NCBI GenBank assembly: GCA_965246995.1
Contig: OZ252008.1
Span: forward strand, 3,100,001-3,164,000
Reading direction: 5' to 3'
Origin: VXRJ01 sp965246995
GTDB taxonomy: Bacteria > Acidobacteriota > Vicinamibacteria > Vicinamibacterales > UBA8438
DNA: 64,000 nucleotides
The first letter of the stretch is position 1, and each line of letters starts with the position of its first letter. Positions 8,208 through 17,629 of this stretch are shown one piece after another. Below the pieces are notes generated by a model, which did no database searches, was not told the DNA's origin, and worked only from the letters and a program-made list of their open reading frames with translations. The position numbers were made by a program, and so were the translations under genes.

Positions 8208-9797
8208 TCAGGCCTTCGGACCTGCCCGCCGCACGTCGTCCGACGCCTGCGCCTCGAACTTGGTGAAGTTCCCGGCGAACATTCCGGCGAGCATCAGCGC
8301 CTGCGCGTCGTATGCGGCGCCGTCGCTCCAGGCGGCGCGTGGCTGCAACCCCTCGGAAGGCACGTCCGGCACTGCGGCCGGCACGTCGACGTTGAAGATC
8401 GGATCGGGGACGTAAGGCACGTCGTCGAGCGCGCCCGAGAGAGCCGCCGAGATCATCGCGCGCGTATGCGCGATCTTCATCCGGCTGCCGACACCGTACG
8501 CACCGCCCGTCCAGCCTGTATTGACCAGCCAGACGCGTGCGCCGCTCGACGCGATTCGCTCACCCAGCAGCTTCGCGTACGTGGTCGGGTGATGCACCAT
8601 GAACGGCGCGCCGAAGCAGGTGCTGAACGTCGCCTTCGGTTCGGTGACTCCCTTCTCCGTGCCTGCCACCTTGGCGGTGTAGCCGGAGAGAAAGTGGTAC
8701 ATCGCGCCGGCCGGCGTCAGCCGCGAGATCGGCGGCAGCACGCCGAATGCATCGCATGTCAGCATCACGATATTCGCAGGATGCCCGCCGCGGCCCGATT
8801 CGACCCAGTTGTCGATGAACGAGATGGGGTACGCGCCCCGCGTGTTCTCGGTTATCGAATCGTCGTCGAGATCGAGGGTTCGCGTCGCCGGATCCATCAC
8901 GACGTTCTCGAGCACCGTACCGAACCGGCGTGTGGTGCTGTAGATCTCCGGCTCCGCCTCCTCGGACAGCTTGATCATCTTGGCGTAGCAGCCACCTTCG
9001 AAGTTGAAGATTCCGTTGTCGCTCCAGCCATGCTCGTCGTCACCAATCAGGCCGCGATGCGGGTCTGACGAGAGCGTCGTCTTGCCCGTGCCCGAGAGGC
9101 CGAAGAACAGCGCGGTGTCACCCCCGACGCCGATATTGGCCGAGCAATGCATCGACATGATGCCGCGGGTCGGCAACAGGTAGTTCATCACCGTGAAGAT
9201 CGACTTCTTGATCTCGCCGGCGTAGCTGGTGCCACCGATGAGCACGGTGCGGCGGGCAAAGTTGAGAAGGATGAACGTCCCCGAATTGGTGCCATGGCGC
9301 GCCGGGTTGGCGGTCATCGACGGAATATCGATAACCGTGAATTGCGGCTCATGGTTGCCCGGAGGCGTACCGGCCGGCTGCTCGAGAAACATCGTCCGCG
9401 CAAACAGGCTGTGCCACGCCTGCTCCGTCACGATGCGGACCGGCAGCCGGTAGTCGGGATCGGCCCCGGCGAAGCAGTCCTGGACATAGAGCGTCTTGCC
9501 GTCGAGCGACGCCATCGTCTCGGCGTAGAGGGTGTCGAACGCCGCAGCGTCGATGGGCCGGTTTACGGTGCCCCACCAGACGTCGTTCTCGGTCGACGGC
9601 TCCCTCACCAGGAACTTGTCGTTGGGCGAGCGTCCGGTATGCGGCACGGTGATGCACACGAGCGGGCCGGACTCGGCAACGGTTCCCTCATCGCAACGGA
9701 TCGCCTCCTCGTAGAGGGCTGCAGTGCCGAGGTTCCAGTGGATCTGTCCAGGGTTCGCGAGCGGAAGGGGAGCGGGAACTACCAACGTCTCAGACAT
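8208..9797 (-). CDS. pckA: Phosphoenolpyruvate carboxykinase (ATP)
   Basis: A 529-residue ATP-dependent PEP carboxykinase (oxaloacetate + ATP to PEP + ADP + CO2), the gluconeogenic entry step. Signatures are the PEPCK P-loop GLSGTGKTTLSSDP, the metal/substrate loop LIGDDEHGWSD with FNFEGGCYAK, and the C-terminal NTGWTGGAYGVG with RMKIAHTRAM. The ATG at 9797 (MSETLVVPAP) gives the usual family length; upstream in-frame starts would run through the promoter and into the opposing lipA gene. It is transcribed away from lipA from a shared intergenic region. Confidence 0.96.
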   Translation of the reverse strand: MSETLVVPAPLPLANPGQIHWNLGTAALYEEAIRCDEGTVAESGPLVCITVPHTGRSPNDKFLVREPSTENDVWWGTVNRPIDAAAFDTLYAETMASLDGKTLYVQDCFAGADPDYRLPVRIVTEQAWHSLFARTMFLEQPAGTPPGNHEPQFTVIDIPSMTANPARHGTNSGTFILLNFARRTVLIGGTSYAGEIKKSIFTVMNYLLPTRGIMSMHCSANIGVGGDTALFFGLSGTGKTTLSSDPHRGLIGDDEHGWSDNGIFNFEGGCYAKMIKLSEEAEPEIYSTTRRFGTVLENVVMDPATRTLDLDDDSITENTRGAYPISFIDNWVESGRGGHPANIVMLTCDAFGVLPPISRLTPAGAMYHFLSGYTAKVAGTEKGVTEPKATFSTCFGAPFMVHHPTTYAKLLGERIASSGARVWLVNTGWTGGAYGVGSRMKIAHTRAMISAALSGALDDVPYVPDPIFNVDVPAAVPDVPSEGLQPRAAWSDGAAYDAQALMLAGMFAGNFTKFEAQASDDVRRAGPKA

Positions 9798-9805
9798 AAA
9801 CGGCA

Positions 9806-9835
9806 ACAATAACGGCCCCCGATTCGCCAAGTCAA
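9806..9835 (-). promoter_or_regulatory. Probable pckA promoter, TTGACT-18-TATTGT, near-leaderless
   Basis: On the minus strand TTGACT (9835-9830) is separated by 18 bases from TATTGT (9811-9806). The -10 box ends only 8 bases before the pckA ATG, and no Shine-Dalgarno sequence fits in between, so the transcript should begin at or next to the start codon. Confidence 0.5.
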
Positions 9836-9907
9836 ACACCCCCGGTCCGCGGTTGGCGGCGGCGTTCGGCCGGGCAAACGGAGCACCCCGCGGCCATGCG
9901 GAGCGCA

Positions 9908-9916
9908 TGCTACGAT
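9908..9916 (+). promoter_or_regulatory. Extended -10 box for lipA
   Basis: TGC-TACGAT ends 8 bases before the ATG at 9925. It is the same extended -10 shape (TGnTAnnAT) seen before several other genes in the window, and it helps decide the lipA start. Confidence 0.5.
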
Positions 9917-9924
9917 CCCGTTTG

Positions 9925-10845
9925 ATGGCCCCCGTTACGTTCATTCGCGGCCGTCCCACCCGCGCACCGCAACTGCCCCGCGAACGGAAACCCCCCTGGT
10001 TCCGTGTCCGCGCTCCCGGCAGCCCCGGCTACCTGCGGCTCAAGGGCCTGATGCGCGACCTGTCGCTCCATACCGTCTGCGAGGAAGCCAGTTGTCCGAA
10101 CATCGGCGAGTGCTGGCAGCATGGGACCGCGACCTTCATGATCCTGGGTGATACCTGCACCCGCTCGTGTGGCTACTGCAACGTGAAGCACGGGACGCCA
10201 GGCGTGGTCGATTCGGACGAACCGGAGCGCCTCGCAGAGGCGGTCGCCGCGCTCGGGCTGGACTATGTCGTGATTACCTCCGTCGACCGCGACGACTTGC
10301 CGGACGGCGGAGCGGCAGTGTTCGCCGGTTCGATCCGCGCGATCCATCGGCGGGCGCCCGGCTGCCGCGTCGAGGTGCTGATCCCGGACTTCTCCGATCT
10401 CGGCGCGCCGCTGGAAACGGTTCTCGACGCCGGCCCCGACATCCTGAACCACAACCTGGAAACGGTCGAGCGTCTCTACCGCACCGCGCGTCCCGGCGGG
10501 CGCTATCGCTGGGCGCTCAACCTGCTCGACCGGGCCCGGCACTACCGCCCGGACGTACCGACCAAGTCAGGCGTGATGGTCGGCCTGGGGGAGACGACCG
10601 ACGAACTGCTCGCCGCCCTCGCCGACCTCCGCGCCGTCGGTTGCGAGATCGTGACGATCGGTCAGTACCTCCGCCCCTCCCCTGCCCACCTGCCCGTCGC
10701 GCGCTACTACCACCCCGACGAGTTCGCCGATCTCAAGTACCGCGCACTCGCGATCGGCTTTCGCCACGTCGAGTCCGGCCCGCTGGTCCGCAGCTCCTAC
10801 CACGCGCACGAGCAAGCCGACTCGTACGACGCCGCCACGGCGTAG
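9925..10845 (+). CDS. lipA: Lipoyl synthase
   Basis: A 306-residue radical-SAM enzyme that inserts two sulfurs into protein-bound octanoyl groups to make lipoate. The auxiliary cluster cysteines are in CEEASCPNIGEC and the radical-SAM CxxxCxxC is CTRSCGYC; ITSVDRDDLPDGG, NHNLETV and the C-terminal RSSYHA motif complete the family pattern. The ATG at 9925 (MAPVTF) fits the usual length and lies 8 bases after a -10 box; an ATG at 9907 is the alternative. It converges with lpdA, whose product is the lipoate-using E3 subunit. Confidence 0.97.
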   Translation: MAPVTFIRGRPTRAPQLPRERKPPWFRVRAPGSPGYLRLKGLMRDLSLHTVCEEASCPNIGECWQHGTATFMILGDTCTRSCGYCNVKHGTPGVVDSDEPERLAEAVAALGLDYVVITSVDRDDLPDGGAAVFAGSIRAIHRRAPGCRVEVLIPDFSDLGAPLETVLDAGPDILNHNLETVERLYRTARPGGRYRWALNLLDRARHYRPDVPTKSGVMVGLGETTDELLAALADLRAVGCEIVTIGQYLRPSPAHLPVARYYHPDEFADLKYRALAIGFRHVESGPLVRSSYHAHEQADSYDAATA

Positions 10846-10852
10846 GTTTCCC

Positions 10853-12316
10853 TTACCGCTTCGGGCGGTAGATGTGGGCGCTCTGCCCGAAGAACGCTTC
10901 GGCCGCCTCACCCATCGTCTCGGAGAGTGTTGGATGCGGGTGGATAGCGTGCGCCAGATCCGATGCCTTGACCCCCTGCTCGACCGCCAGCACGCCTTCG
11001 GCGATCAACTCGCCCGCGCCAACGCCCGCGATTCCGACGCCCAGCACCTGCTCCGTGCCGGCATCGAGCACCAGCTTCGTGATCCCTTCCGGCCGGTCAA
11101 GGGTCAGCGCCCGCCCCGACGCCCCCCAGGGGAACCGCGCTACCGCGATATCCCGGCCATCCCGCGCCGCCTCGGTCTGCGTCAGCCCACACCACGCCAC
11201 TTCCGGATCCGTGAAGACGACGGCCGGGATCGCCCGCGGCGTGAACGCCGCATCCTCTCCCGCGATCGTGTCCACCGCTACGCGCGCTTCCGCGAACGCC
11301 TTGTGCGCAAGCATCGGTTCCCCCGCCACATCACCAATCGCGAAGATCGAAGGCTCAGCGGTCCGGCGCTGCGCATCGACGCGGATGAACCCCCGCTTGT
11401 CCCGCTCGACGCGTGTCCGGTCGAGACCCCCGATCGCCGAGTTCGGTGTCCGGCCGACCGCTACCAGCACCGCGTCGAAGCACTCCGTCCATTCGCGCCG
11501 ACCCCCGTCCGTCGCTCCGGCCGTGCCGCCGCCGCCAGCTGGTCCCGCGAATGTCGCGTAGATCCCTTCTTCCGCCGGCACCAGTCCGCGCACCGTCGTT
11601 CCGAGGTGCACCGCCGTCGAGATCGTGTTCATCCGACGCGCCAGCACGCGCACCAGGTCGGCGTCTACGTCGGGCAAGAGGCTGTCCGTCATCTCGACAA
11701 CGGTGACGGCGGAGCCGAGTGCGGCGTACACCGTTCCGAGTTCCAGGCCGATGTAACCACCACCCACGACGAGCAGTGACGAGGGAATGCGTTCGATCTC
11801 GAGTGCACTGGTCGAATCGAGCACGCGCGGATCGTCCAGCGCCAACGCCGCCGGCCGCGCCGGCCGGGAACCGGTCGCAACGATTGCGTGTTCGAACCGT
11901 AGGCTCGAAACCTCCTCGCCGGTAGCCGTGCTCCCCGGAAGAACCGTCAACGTCGACGCATCCGCAAATGCTGCGCGCCCCCGCACGCAGGTGATACGCC
12001 TCTGCTTTGCCAGTAGCGCCAATCCCCCCGTCAACTTCGCTACGACACCGTTCTTCCACGCCCGAAGCGCTGGCAGATCAATCGCCGGTTCTCCGAACGT
12101 GATGCCCCAACGCTCGGCCTCCCGCGCCTCGGTTACGGCACGTGCGACATGCAACAACGCCTTCGACGGCATGCAGCCCCGGTAGAGGCAGACGCCACCC
12201 GGCTTCGCTGCTTCGTCAACGAGCGTCACCGCCATCCCGAGGTCAGCAGCCCGAAATGCCGCCACATAACCCCCGGGGCCCGCTCCAATCACCGCCAGTT
12301 CTGTCTGCACCACCAT
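10853..12316 (-). CDS. lpdA: Dihydrolipoyl dehydrogenase (E3)
   Basis: A 487-residue FAD disulfide reductase that reoxidises dihydrolipoamide of 2-oxoacid dehydrogenases or the glycine cleavage system. The FAD-binding GAGPGGY near the N-terminus, the redox pair in GGVCLYRGCMPSK (CxxxxC), the NAD-binding GGGYIGLELG, the second FAD motif AIGDV and the catalytic HPHPTLSE dyad are all present. An unusual Gly/Ala-rich insert (around 255-275) separates two strands of the NAD domain. Start taken at ATG 12316; a GTG three codons upstream is possible. The 3' end faces lipA with a 7-base gap, and a small TACCGC/GCGGTA hairpin at 10855-10871 sits over the stop region. Confidence 0.94.
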   Translation of the reverse strand: MVVQTELAVIGAGPGGYVAAFRAADLGMAVTLVDEAAKPGGVCLYRGCMPSKALLHVARAVTEAREAERWGITFGEPAIDLPALRAWKNGVVAKLTGGLALLAKQRRITCVRGRAAFADASTLTVLPGSTATGEEVSSLRFEHAIVATGSRPARPAALALDDPRVLDSTSALEIERIPSSLLVVGGGYIGLELGTVYAALGSAVTVVEMTDSLLPDVDADLVRVLARRMNTISTAVHLGTTVRGLVPAEEGIYATFAGPAGGGGTAGATDGGRREWTECFDAVLVAVGRTPNSAIGGLDRTRVERDKRGFIRVDAQRRTAEPSIFAIGDVAGEPMLAHKAFAEARVAVDTIAGEDAAFTPRAIPAVVFTDPEVAWCGLTQTEAARDGRDIAVARFPWGASGRALTLDRPEGITKLVLDAGTEQVLGVGIAGVGAGELIAEGVLAVEQGVKASDLAHAIHPHPTLSETMGEAAEAFFGQSAHIYRPKR

Positions 12317-12435
12317 CTCCCGCACACCATCTTGCCCGACCTCCGAATCTTGAGGTTACCGTACGAACCCTCCCCTTGCGCGGTCACAAACCACCTACGG
12401 GAATTGCAGCAGCGGTCGCGGTGGGGGTCGCAGCG

Positions 12436-12453
12436 GGGGTTTCACCACGGACT
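12436..12453 (+). repeat. Copy of dispersed repeat GGGGTTTCACCACGG upstream of a promoter
   Basis: GGGGTTTCACCACGG lies directly before the extended -10 box of the gene at 12468. The same 15 bases recur at 25378-25393 and, inverted, at 25311-25327. Possibly a short interspersed repeat that carries part of a promoter. Confidence 0.5.
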
Positions 12454-12461
12454 GCTACGAT
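12453..12461 (+). promoter_or_regulatory. Extended -10 box, leaderless start at GTG 12468
   Basis: TGC-TACGAT ends exactly 6 bases before GTG 12468, with no Shine-Dalgarno sequence between. This supports the GTG start and a leaderless transcript. Confidence 0.5.
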
Positions 12462-12467
12462 CGCCGC

Positions 12468-13253
12468 GTGGCCCGCCTATCGAGCCCGCTCGCCATGCGC
12501 TCCCCCCTTCTATTGCTCCTGTCGATGGCCGTCGCTGTGCCGGCCGCACAGGAAGTGGACTGGGAAACGTACCTGGGCGACCACGGCCGCCGGCACTACT
12601 CGGCGCTCGATGAGATCACGCGCGACAACGTCCACCAGCTCGAGCTTGCGTGGCGTTACGACTCCGGCGCGTTGCGCGAAGGCAATTCCCGCATGTACAC
12701 GAGTCCGCTCATCGTGGACGGGGTGCTGTACGGGCTGTCGCCACGGCTCGTGGCATTCGCCCTGAACGCTGCCACCGGGGAGGAACTATGGCGCTACGAC
12801 GCCAACCTGGGCCAGACCGATCAACGGGGCTTGATGTGGTGGGAATGGCGCGCGGAGACACGATTGTTCTACACGGCTGGACGCCATCTGATCGCGCTCG
12901 ATCCGGCCGACGGCCGCCCGGTCGCGACATTCGGCGATAACGGCGCGCTCGATCTGATGCCGGAAGGCCTGTCCGGGCCGCTCAGCGTAACCGTGCCGGG
13001 CATCGTCTTCGAGGACCTGATCATCCTTGGCTTCACGACGAGCGAGAAGCGGGGGGCGCTGCCCGGTTCGATATCCGCCTACAGCGCCATCGACGGTTCG
13101 CTGGTCTGGCGCTTTCACAGCATTCCGCGTCCGGATGACCTGGCTGCCTACACGTGGGCGGAAGGCGCGCTGACAACCGCGGGCGGCGCCAACACGTGGA
13201 CCGGCATGGCACTCGATGTCGGAGAGACCCGCGTCTCGTCCGGGGGGAGGTAA
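12468..13253 (+). pseudogene. 5' fragment of a secreted PQQ-dependent dehydrogenase
   Basis: A 261-residue reading frame with a signal-peptide-like N-terminus (MRSPLLLLLSMAVAVPA from the internal ATG) and the first blades of a PQQ beta-propeller: SALDEITRDNVHQLELAW, TGEELWRYD, and the GGANTWTGMALD segment that in full-length relatives continues for a further 300 or more residues. Here it leaves the family sequence after GMALDV and stops 10 residues later in a Gly/Arg-rich stretch. The break is near base 13225. The promoter and start are intact, so the stub may still be expressed, but it lacks much of the propeller and the active-site region. The next gene begins within 60 bases. Confidence 0.75.
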
Positions 13254-13305
13254 CGGCGTCGTGCGCGGCATCGGACACATTCCGCGCGGATCTATACGAC
13301 TCCGG

Positions 13306-14748
13306 ATGGCGGCGTCCGCGGCGCTCGTCGCGGCGTGGTGCCTCCTGTTCCTGCAGGGCCTACCCGGAGCGGCCACCGGGGGCGAGGCGCAGCCGACCGA
13401 AACCCCTTCTCGCCCGAACGCCTCGTGGACCCTGATCTACGCCGAAGACTTCTCCACGCCCTTGAACGAAGCCGTCGCGTCCTGGATCTGGGACGGCTAC
13501 AGCAAGCCGTTCGACACCATCATGGATGACGCGGGCCTGTGGTACCGGAACGACTACGGGCCCGCGTGGACCACCGCGCTCAACGCTTTCGCGACCTACC
13601 GGAAGGAGTTCCGGGTCGGTCAGGATGGCTGGCTGACCGCATCCCTGTCGGCCAGGGATTGGAACCGCGACGGCGTCATCGAAGCGCCACCGTCGATCAC
13701 CACGGAGAGACGGAACGGCATTTCGGCCGCGGTGCTCGACGTGCCCGACCACACGGGCGGCGCGATCTTCCGCTCGACCTACCCCCTACCCGAGCACTAC
13801 CGCATCGAATACACGCTGCGGACTATCGACTTCGGGGGCAAGCGTAATGGGTCGCTCGTGTACGACGGCCGCGTGAACGGCTACGGTGCGGAGGGCTGCA
13901 AGACACAGCACCCCTGGGGTGAAGGCTCGAATACTCCCGGTTGGTCGGGCGACGCCTCGGCACCCTACTGCGAGTGGCAAGATGTCCGCACCGGTCCGTA
14001 CGGATACAACGGATTCCACTTCCTGGCGATCGTCGACTTCCCCGATCCGGCGCCACGCAACAACCACTTCTGGCACTACCACCGGAAGGTGGTGATCGAT
14101 GCCTTCGCACAACACCCGGACCGCATCGGGACCGGCGACGGCGGCCGGGTATGCGACCCTGGCGCCAACCGGTACTACGCGTACCGCAGCAGCACGTTCA
14201 ACACCGTCAACGTCTGGATCAACGGGCTCCCGAACTGGCACCCGGCCCGCGGATCGCTGGCCAGCAACTCGCAGTGGTTCCTGACGAGTTGTTCCGACGG
14301 GTTCGCCGAACCTCAGCTCTCGTCGGCAGCGGAGCTGCAGCCGGAACTGATGCCGGACGAATCCTACCGGTTCGCGATCGAGCGCAACGCCACCGGATAT
14401 GCGCTGGAGATCAGCGGTAGCTTCGCGCGGGTCGGTCGAACCACGCTACGTTTTCATCGGCCGTTCATTGCCGGAGACGTGCCGATCTGGCACTACAACG
14501 TGACCGCCGGCGAGTACGACGGACGATTCAACGCCGATCTGGTGCAGGACGACGCCTGGGGCAGCATGATCTGGCCCGATCAGTGGCCCGCCGGGTCCGC
14601 CTACCCCGACTACTTCATCATTGGGGATCCCTACACGAACGTCTACGAGGGGCGCGCCAGCCTGACCGACATCCGACTCTACCTACCCGCGGTCGACGCC
14701 AGAAGTCCTAGTCCGCGCGTCCCCGGCGGCGAACGCCAGCATCGGTGA
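13306..14748 (+). CDS. Secreted protein, probable jelly-roll (ConA-like) fold
   Basis: A 480-residue exported protein I cannot name. The chosen ATG (13306) gives a signal peptide with a hydrophobic core (LVAAWCLLFLQG) and an Ala/Gly cleavage region; a longer frame upstream lacks this shape. The mature part alternates aromatic and Gly/Asp-rich strands (WTLIYAEDFSTPL, FHFLAIVDFPDP, HFWHYHRKVV) and has an acidic IIGDPYTNVYEGRASLTDIRLYLP end, the pattern of laminarinase/LamG-type beta sandwiches. Four cysteines could pair in the periplasm or outside. It sits between the PQQ dehydrogenase stub and a methyltransferase, with a GH99 enzyme close by, which fits a role in polysaccharide handling. That role is inference. 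Confidence 0.65.
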   Translation: MAASAALVAAWCLLFLQGLPGAATGGEAQPTETPSRPNASWTLIYAEDFSTPLNEAVASWIWDGYSKPFDTIMDDAGLWYRNDYGPAWTTALNAFATYRKEFRVGQDGWLTASLSARDWNRDGVIEAPPSITTERRNGISAAVLDVPDHTGGAIFRSTYPLPEHYRIEYTLRTIDFGGKRNGSLVYDGRVNGYGAEGCKTQHPWGEGSNTPGWSGDASAPYCEWQDVRTGPYGYNGFHFLAIVDFPDPAPRNNHFWHYHRKVVIDAFAQHPDRIGTGDGGRVCDPGANRYYAYRSSTFNTVNVWINGLPNWHPARGSLASNSQWFLTSCSDGFAEPQLSSAAELQPELMPDESYRFAIERNATGYALEISGSFARVGRTTLRFHRPFIAGDVPIWHYNVTAGEYDGRFNADLVQDDAWGSMIWPDQWPAGSAYPDYFIIGDPYTNVYEGRASLTDIRLYLPAVDARSPSPRVPGGERQHR

Positions 14749-14795
14749 CCGCGGCAAGTTGGCCGCAACGCCTGTAGTATTCTCGCGACGTTTCG

Positions 14796-16121
14796 ATGCG
14801 GGCACAGATTCTGGCCACCCTCATCGTCGGCATCATTGAGTGGCTGGCGAAGCGATCCATCCGGGTACGCCGGCTGCTGAACGTCATCTACGACCGGTTG
14901 TACGCGTCGGACTGGCTGAACCAGCCGCCGGCCGCGCACCCACGATTTACCCCCGAACAGATCGTCGCGCGCACCGACGCCTTCAATGCGGCGGCCGACC
15001 CCTACTTTGCCGAACACGAGGATCGGCAGTTCCTGCTGGGCAAGCCGTACACCGACACCGACAACTTCTCCCGCCGTCTCTTCGACATCGGCGTTCTCGC
15101 GCATTGGCTCCGCCTGGCGCCCGGAGATGTCGTCATGGAACTCGGCGCCGGCACCTGCTGGCTGCTCCATTTCCTGAACCGGTACGGCTGCCCGACCATC
15201 GCGGTAGACGTCTCCCCCACCGCGCTCGAGATAGGAGACGAGCTGTTCCGGCGCGACCCGCTCATCAACTGGGATCTCGGGCCGCGGTTTCTCCCCTACG
15301 ACGGTCACCGGATCCCGCTGCCCGACAACCACGTCGACAAGATCATCGTGTACGACGCCTTTCATCACGTGCCGAACCAGGAGGAGATCCTGCGGGAACT
15401 GGCGCGCGTGCTCAAGACCAACGGTGTTGTCGCGATGTGCGAGCCGGTCGCGGGACATAGTCACACCGAGGAAAGCCGCCGCGAGATGGACACCTGGGAC
15501 GTGCTCGAAAACGACATCGACGTCGAGGAACTGGAACCGCGTGTCCTCGCCTCTGGCTTCAGCAAGATGACCGTGGTCCCGATCAACCTGCCGATGTCAA
15601 TCGAAGTGCCAGTACCCGGCGTGCGCGACTTCCTCCGCGGGCGTGAGTTGCGCCACTACTGGGGCTTGCTGAATACGGCGATGCGTTCGTCGAACTACAT
15701 CGTGCTCTACAAGGGGGATTACCACCCCACGACGCGCAATCCCGACAACCCGAAGGCGCGCATCGAGCCGCCGGTCGAGCCCGTACAGGTAGCCGCCGGC
15801 GCTCCCATTCAGCTTCGGGTGAGCCTGACCAACACCGGCGATACACGCTGGCTGTGCGGCACGCCGGACCAGCGCGGCACCACCCAGCTTGCCGCAGCAC
15901 TGCACGGCGGGGACCCGGGGACTCTGGTTGATGAGAAGTGGTCGCGCACCCTGCTCCCGCGCGATGTTCCGCCCGGGGAGGAGATTTCGCTGCCGGTCGA
16001 ACTGCCCGGCATCGAGACGCCCGGCGAATACCGGATTGTGCTCGATCTCGTCGCCGAACACGTTTGCATGTTCGCGGACCGTGGCTCGCCCACGGTGGAG
16101 GTTCCCCTGACCATCATCTGA
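14796..16121 (+). CDS. SAM-dependent methyltransferase with C-terminal Ig-like domain
   Basis: A 441-residue protein. The middle (about 90-260) is a class I methyltransferase: motif I VVMELGAGTCW, the acidic IAVDVSPTALEIGDELF, and the post-motif YDAFHHVPNQEEILRELARVL. Residues about 320-441 look like a beta-sandwich (LRVSLTNTGDTRWLCG, GEYRIVLDLVAEHVC, ending PTVEVPLTII), similar to the beta-sandwich domains attached to polysaccharide-modifying or export proteins. The N-terminus (MRAQILATLIVGIIEWL) may touch the membrane. A TAGTAT box ends 15 bases before the ATG. A likely target is a sugar or glycan, given the neighbours; the substrate cannot be read from sequence. Confidence 0.8.
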   Translation: MRAQILATLIVGIIEWLAKRSIRVRRLLNVIYDRLYASDWLNQPPAAHPRFTPEQIVARTDAFNAAADPYFAEHEDRQFLLGKPYTDTDNFSRRLFDIGVLAHWLRLAPGDVVMELGAGTCWLLHFLNRYGCPTIAVDVSPTALEIGDELFRRDPLINWDLGPRFLPYDGHRIPLPDNHVDKIIVYDAFHHVPNQEEILRELARVLKTNGVVAMCEPVAGHSHTEESRREMDTWDVLENDIDVEELEPRVLASGFSKMTVVPINLPMSIEVPVPGVRDFLRGRELRHYWGLLNTAMRSSNYIVLYKGDYHPTTRNPDNPKARIEPPVEPVQVAAGAPIQLRVSLTNTGDTRWLCGTPDQRGTTQLAAALHGGDPGTLVDEKWSRTLLPRDVPPGEEISLPVELPGIETPGEYRIVLDLVAEHVCMFADRGSPTVEVPLTII

Positions 16122-16144
16122 CGCGGGACGGAAATCGACCGCGC

Positions 16145-17443
16145 TCACATCAGGAGCGCGAGACGATCCGCGAGGTGCCGCAAGCGATAGGCGCCGTCTT
16201 CCGGATTGTGGTAACCGACCGAGCGTTCGGCGGGAGTTAGAGCGGCGGCATCCTTCATCGGTTCGAACTGGTGGCCTTCATGCCACTCGTTGAACGAGCA
16301 GAGAAACAACAGAAAGAAGCCCTGCCCCGTATCCTTGAGCCACGGATCGGTCTGCAGCTCCAGCGCCCACATCAGCGTTTCATCGATCTGCCGGGTTGCC
16401 AGGCGCGCCGCACGCTCGGGCTCGTCGGGACGCGACCAGTCGAGCGGCTCGTCTTCCTGCCGCGGCAGGAACGGGGATGGCCGATAGCAGGGATCGGTCG
16501 GAGCACGCTGTTCGATCACATCCGCCCCCGGGTTGACGTTGAAGGCGACGGCCAGACCGTGGCGGCGCGCAGCCCGCGCGATTCGATACCACTTCCAGTG
16601 CTCGACGAACGGACCGTAGGTTGCGATGCCGTCGAATCCGGCCTCCTTCACGTCGTCCGCCTCCCAATCGTCGGACAACAAGGTCAGGTGCGGAAAGTCA
16701 GCCGCCAGCGTTGCGCGAAGCCGATCGATCGATTGCCGCCAGACATCCGTCGAGACATGATCGCGGAGCTCGACCAGCCTGCCCAGGCAATCGCGCTGGC
16801 GCCGCGGCAAGAGCGTGTGGAATCCCTTGAAGACGGGACCGCTGCGGCCGTCCTCCCGCTCGTTGAAGTAGAAGCAGTCCCACCGGCGCCGCTCGCCGAA
16901 CTCGCGCAACAGGTACAGGATGTCGTCCGCAAGGCGTTCGCCCCGCCGCGGACTGTACGGCTCCAAGTGGAACATTACCTGAATGTCGTGGGCAGCCATC
17001 ACGTCCATCAGGCGATGCACGGCACGGTCGGTGTAGCTTCCCCGCCCCCACCAGCTGGTGTTGATGACGCCCACCCCCGCCTCCGCGATCCAGCGTGCAT
17101 GCTGTTCGAGCACTGCAGTCGACCGCGAATCGTACGCACCGAGCCGTGGCACGGCCTTCGCGGCCAGGTCATCGGGCGGACGCCGCCCCCATTGATCCCA
17201 ATGAAAGACCGGATCGGCGGCGTACCAGGGGTAGTACTCGAAGACAACGTGGCGCCGCAAATCACGAAACCGGCCATGCAGGCGCGACCGCATCTCCGAC
17301 CAGGGATACGTGCCGGCGAGCGGGACGCCTTCCTGTGCCCGGACGGAATCCGTGAGCCGTCGCTGGCCGGACAACGCCACCCCGCCGCCGGCCACTCCAC
17401 GCGCGATGCGACCGACGAACGCACGACGCGACTCGGACTTCAC
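16145..17443 (-). CDS. Glycoside hydrolase family 99-like, Tat-exported
   Basis: A 432-residue protein of the GH99 (endo-alpha-1,2-mannosidase/mannanase) family. Family marks are FEYYPWYAADPVFHWDQWG near the start of the barrel, INTSWWG, the catalytic-region motif FHLEPY (GH99 has H[IL]EPY with two functional acids), and FNEWHEGHQFEP near the C-terminus. The N-terminus SESRRAFVGRIARG followed by a Gly/Ala stretch looks like a twin-arginine signal, so it acts outside the cytoplasm. It converges with the methyltransferase gene. A candidate promoter lies about 190 bases upstream, next to the left end of an IS element, and the leader in between shows a CCGCCC/GGGCGG hairpin at 17553-17572. Confidence 0.85.
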   Translation of the reverse strand: MKSESRRAFVGRIARGVAGGGVALSGQRRLTDSVRAQEGVPLAGTYPWSEMRSRLHGRFRDLRRHVVFEYYPWYAADPVFHWDQWGRRPPDDLAAKAVPRLGAYDSRSTAVLEQHARWIAEAGVGVINTSWWGRGSYTDRAVHRLMDVMAAHDIQVMFHLEPYSPRRGERLADDILYLLREFGERRRWDCFYFNEREDGRSGPVFKGFHTLLPRRQRDCLGRLVELRDHVSTDVWRQSIDRLRATLAADFPHLTLLSDDWEADDVKEAGFDGIATYGPFVEHWKWYRIARAARRHGLAVAFNVNPGADVIEQRAPTDPCYRPSPFLPRQEDEPLDWSRPDEPERAARLATRQIDETLMWALELQTDPWLKDTGQGFFLLFLCSFNEWHEGHQFEPMKDAAALTPAERSVGYHNPEDGAYRLRHLADRLALLM

Positions 17444-17629
17444 GCTGTAAGCACCCTCCAGACGATGGGGATAGGGAGGAAGGCCGTCCGCCGCCGAGAA
17501 GACGGCGTAGGCGACAGCGCCAGACGGGTCGTTGGCCAGATTATCGCTATGCCGCCCAGCCTTGGGCGGCTACTCGAATCCACTCATGGGGGCGGCACTG
17601 ACGCGACGCACCAACCCGCAGTCCCCCAC

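Noticed and set aside
10853..10871. Hairpin TACCGC/GCGGTA between lipA and lpdA as a terminator
   Set aside because: There is no T tract on either strand and the stem is within the lpdA stop region; too weak to call.
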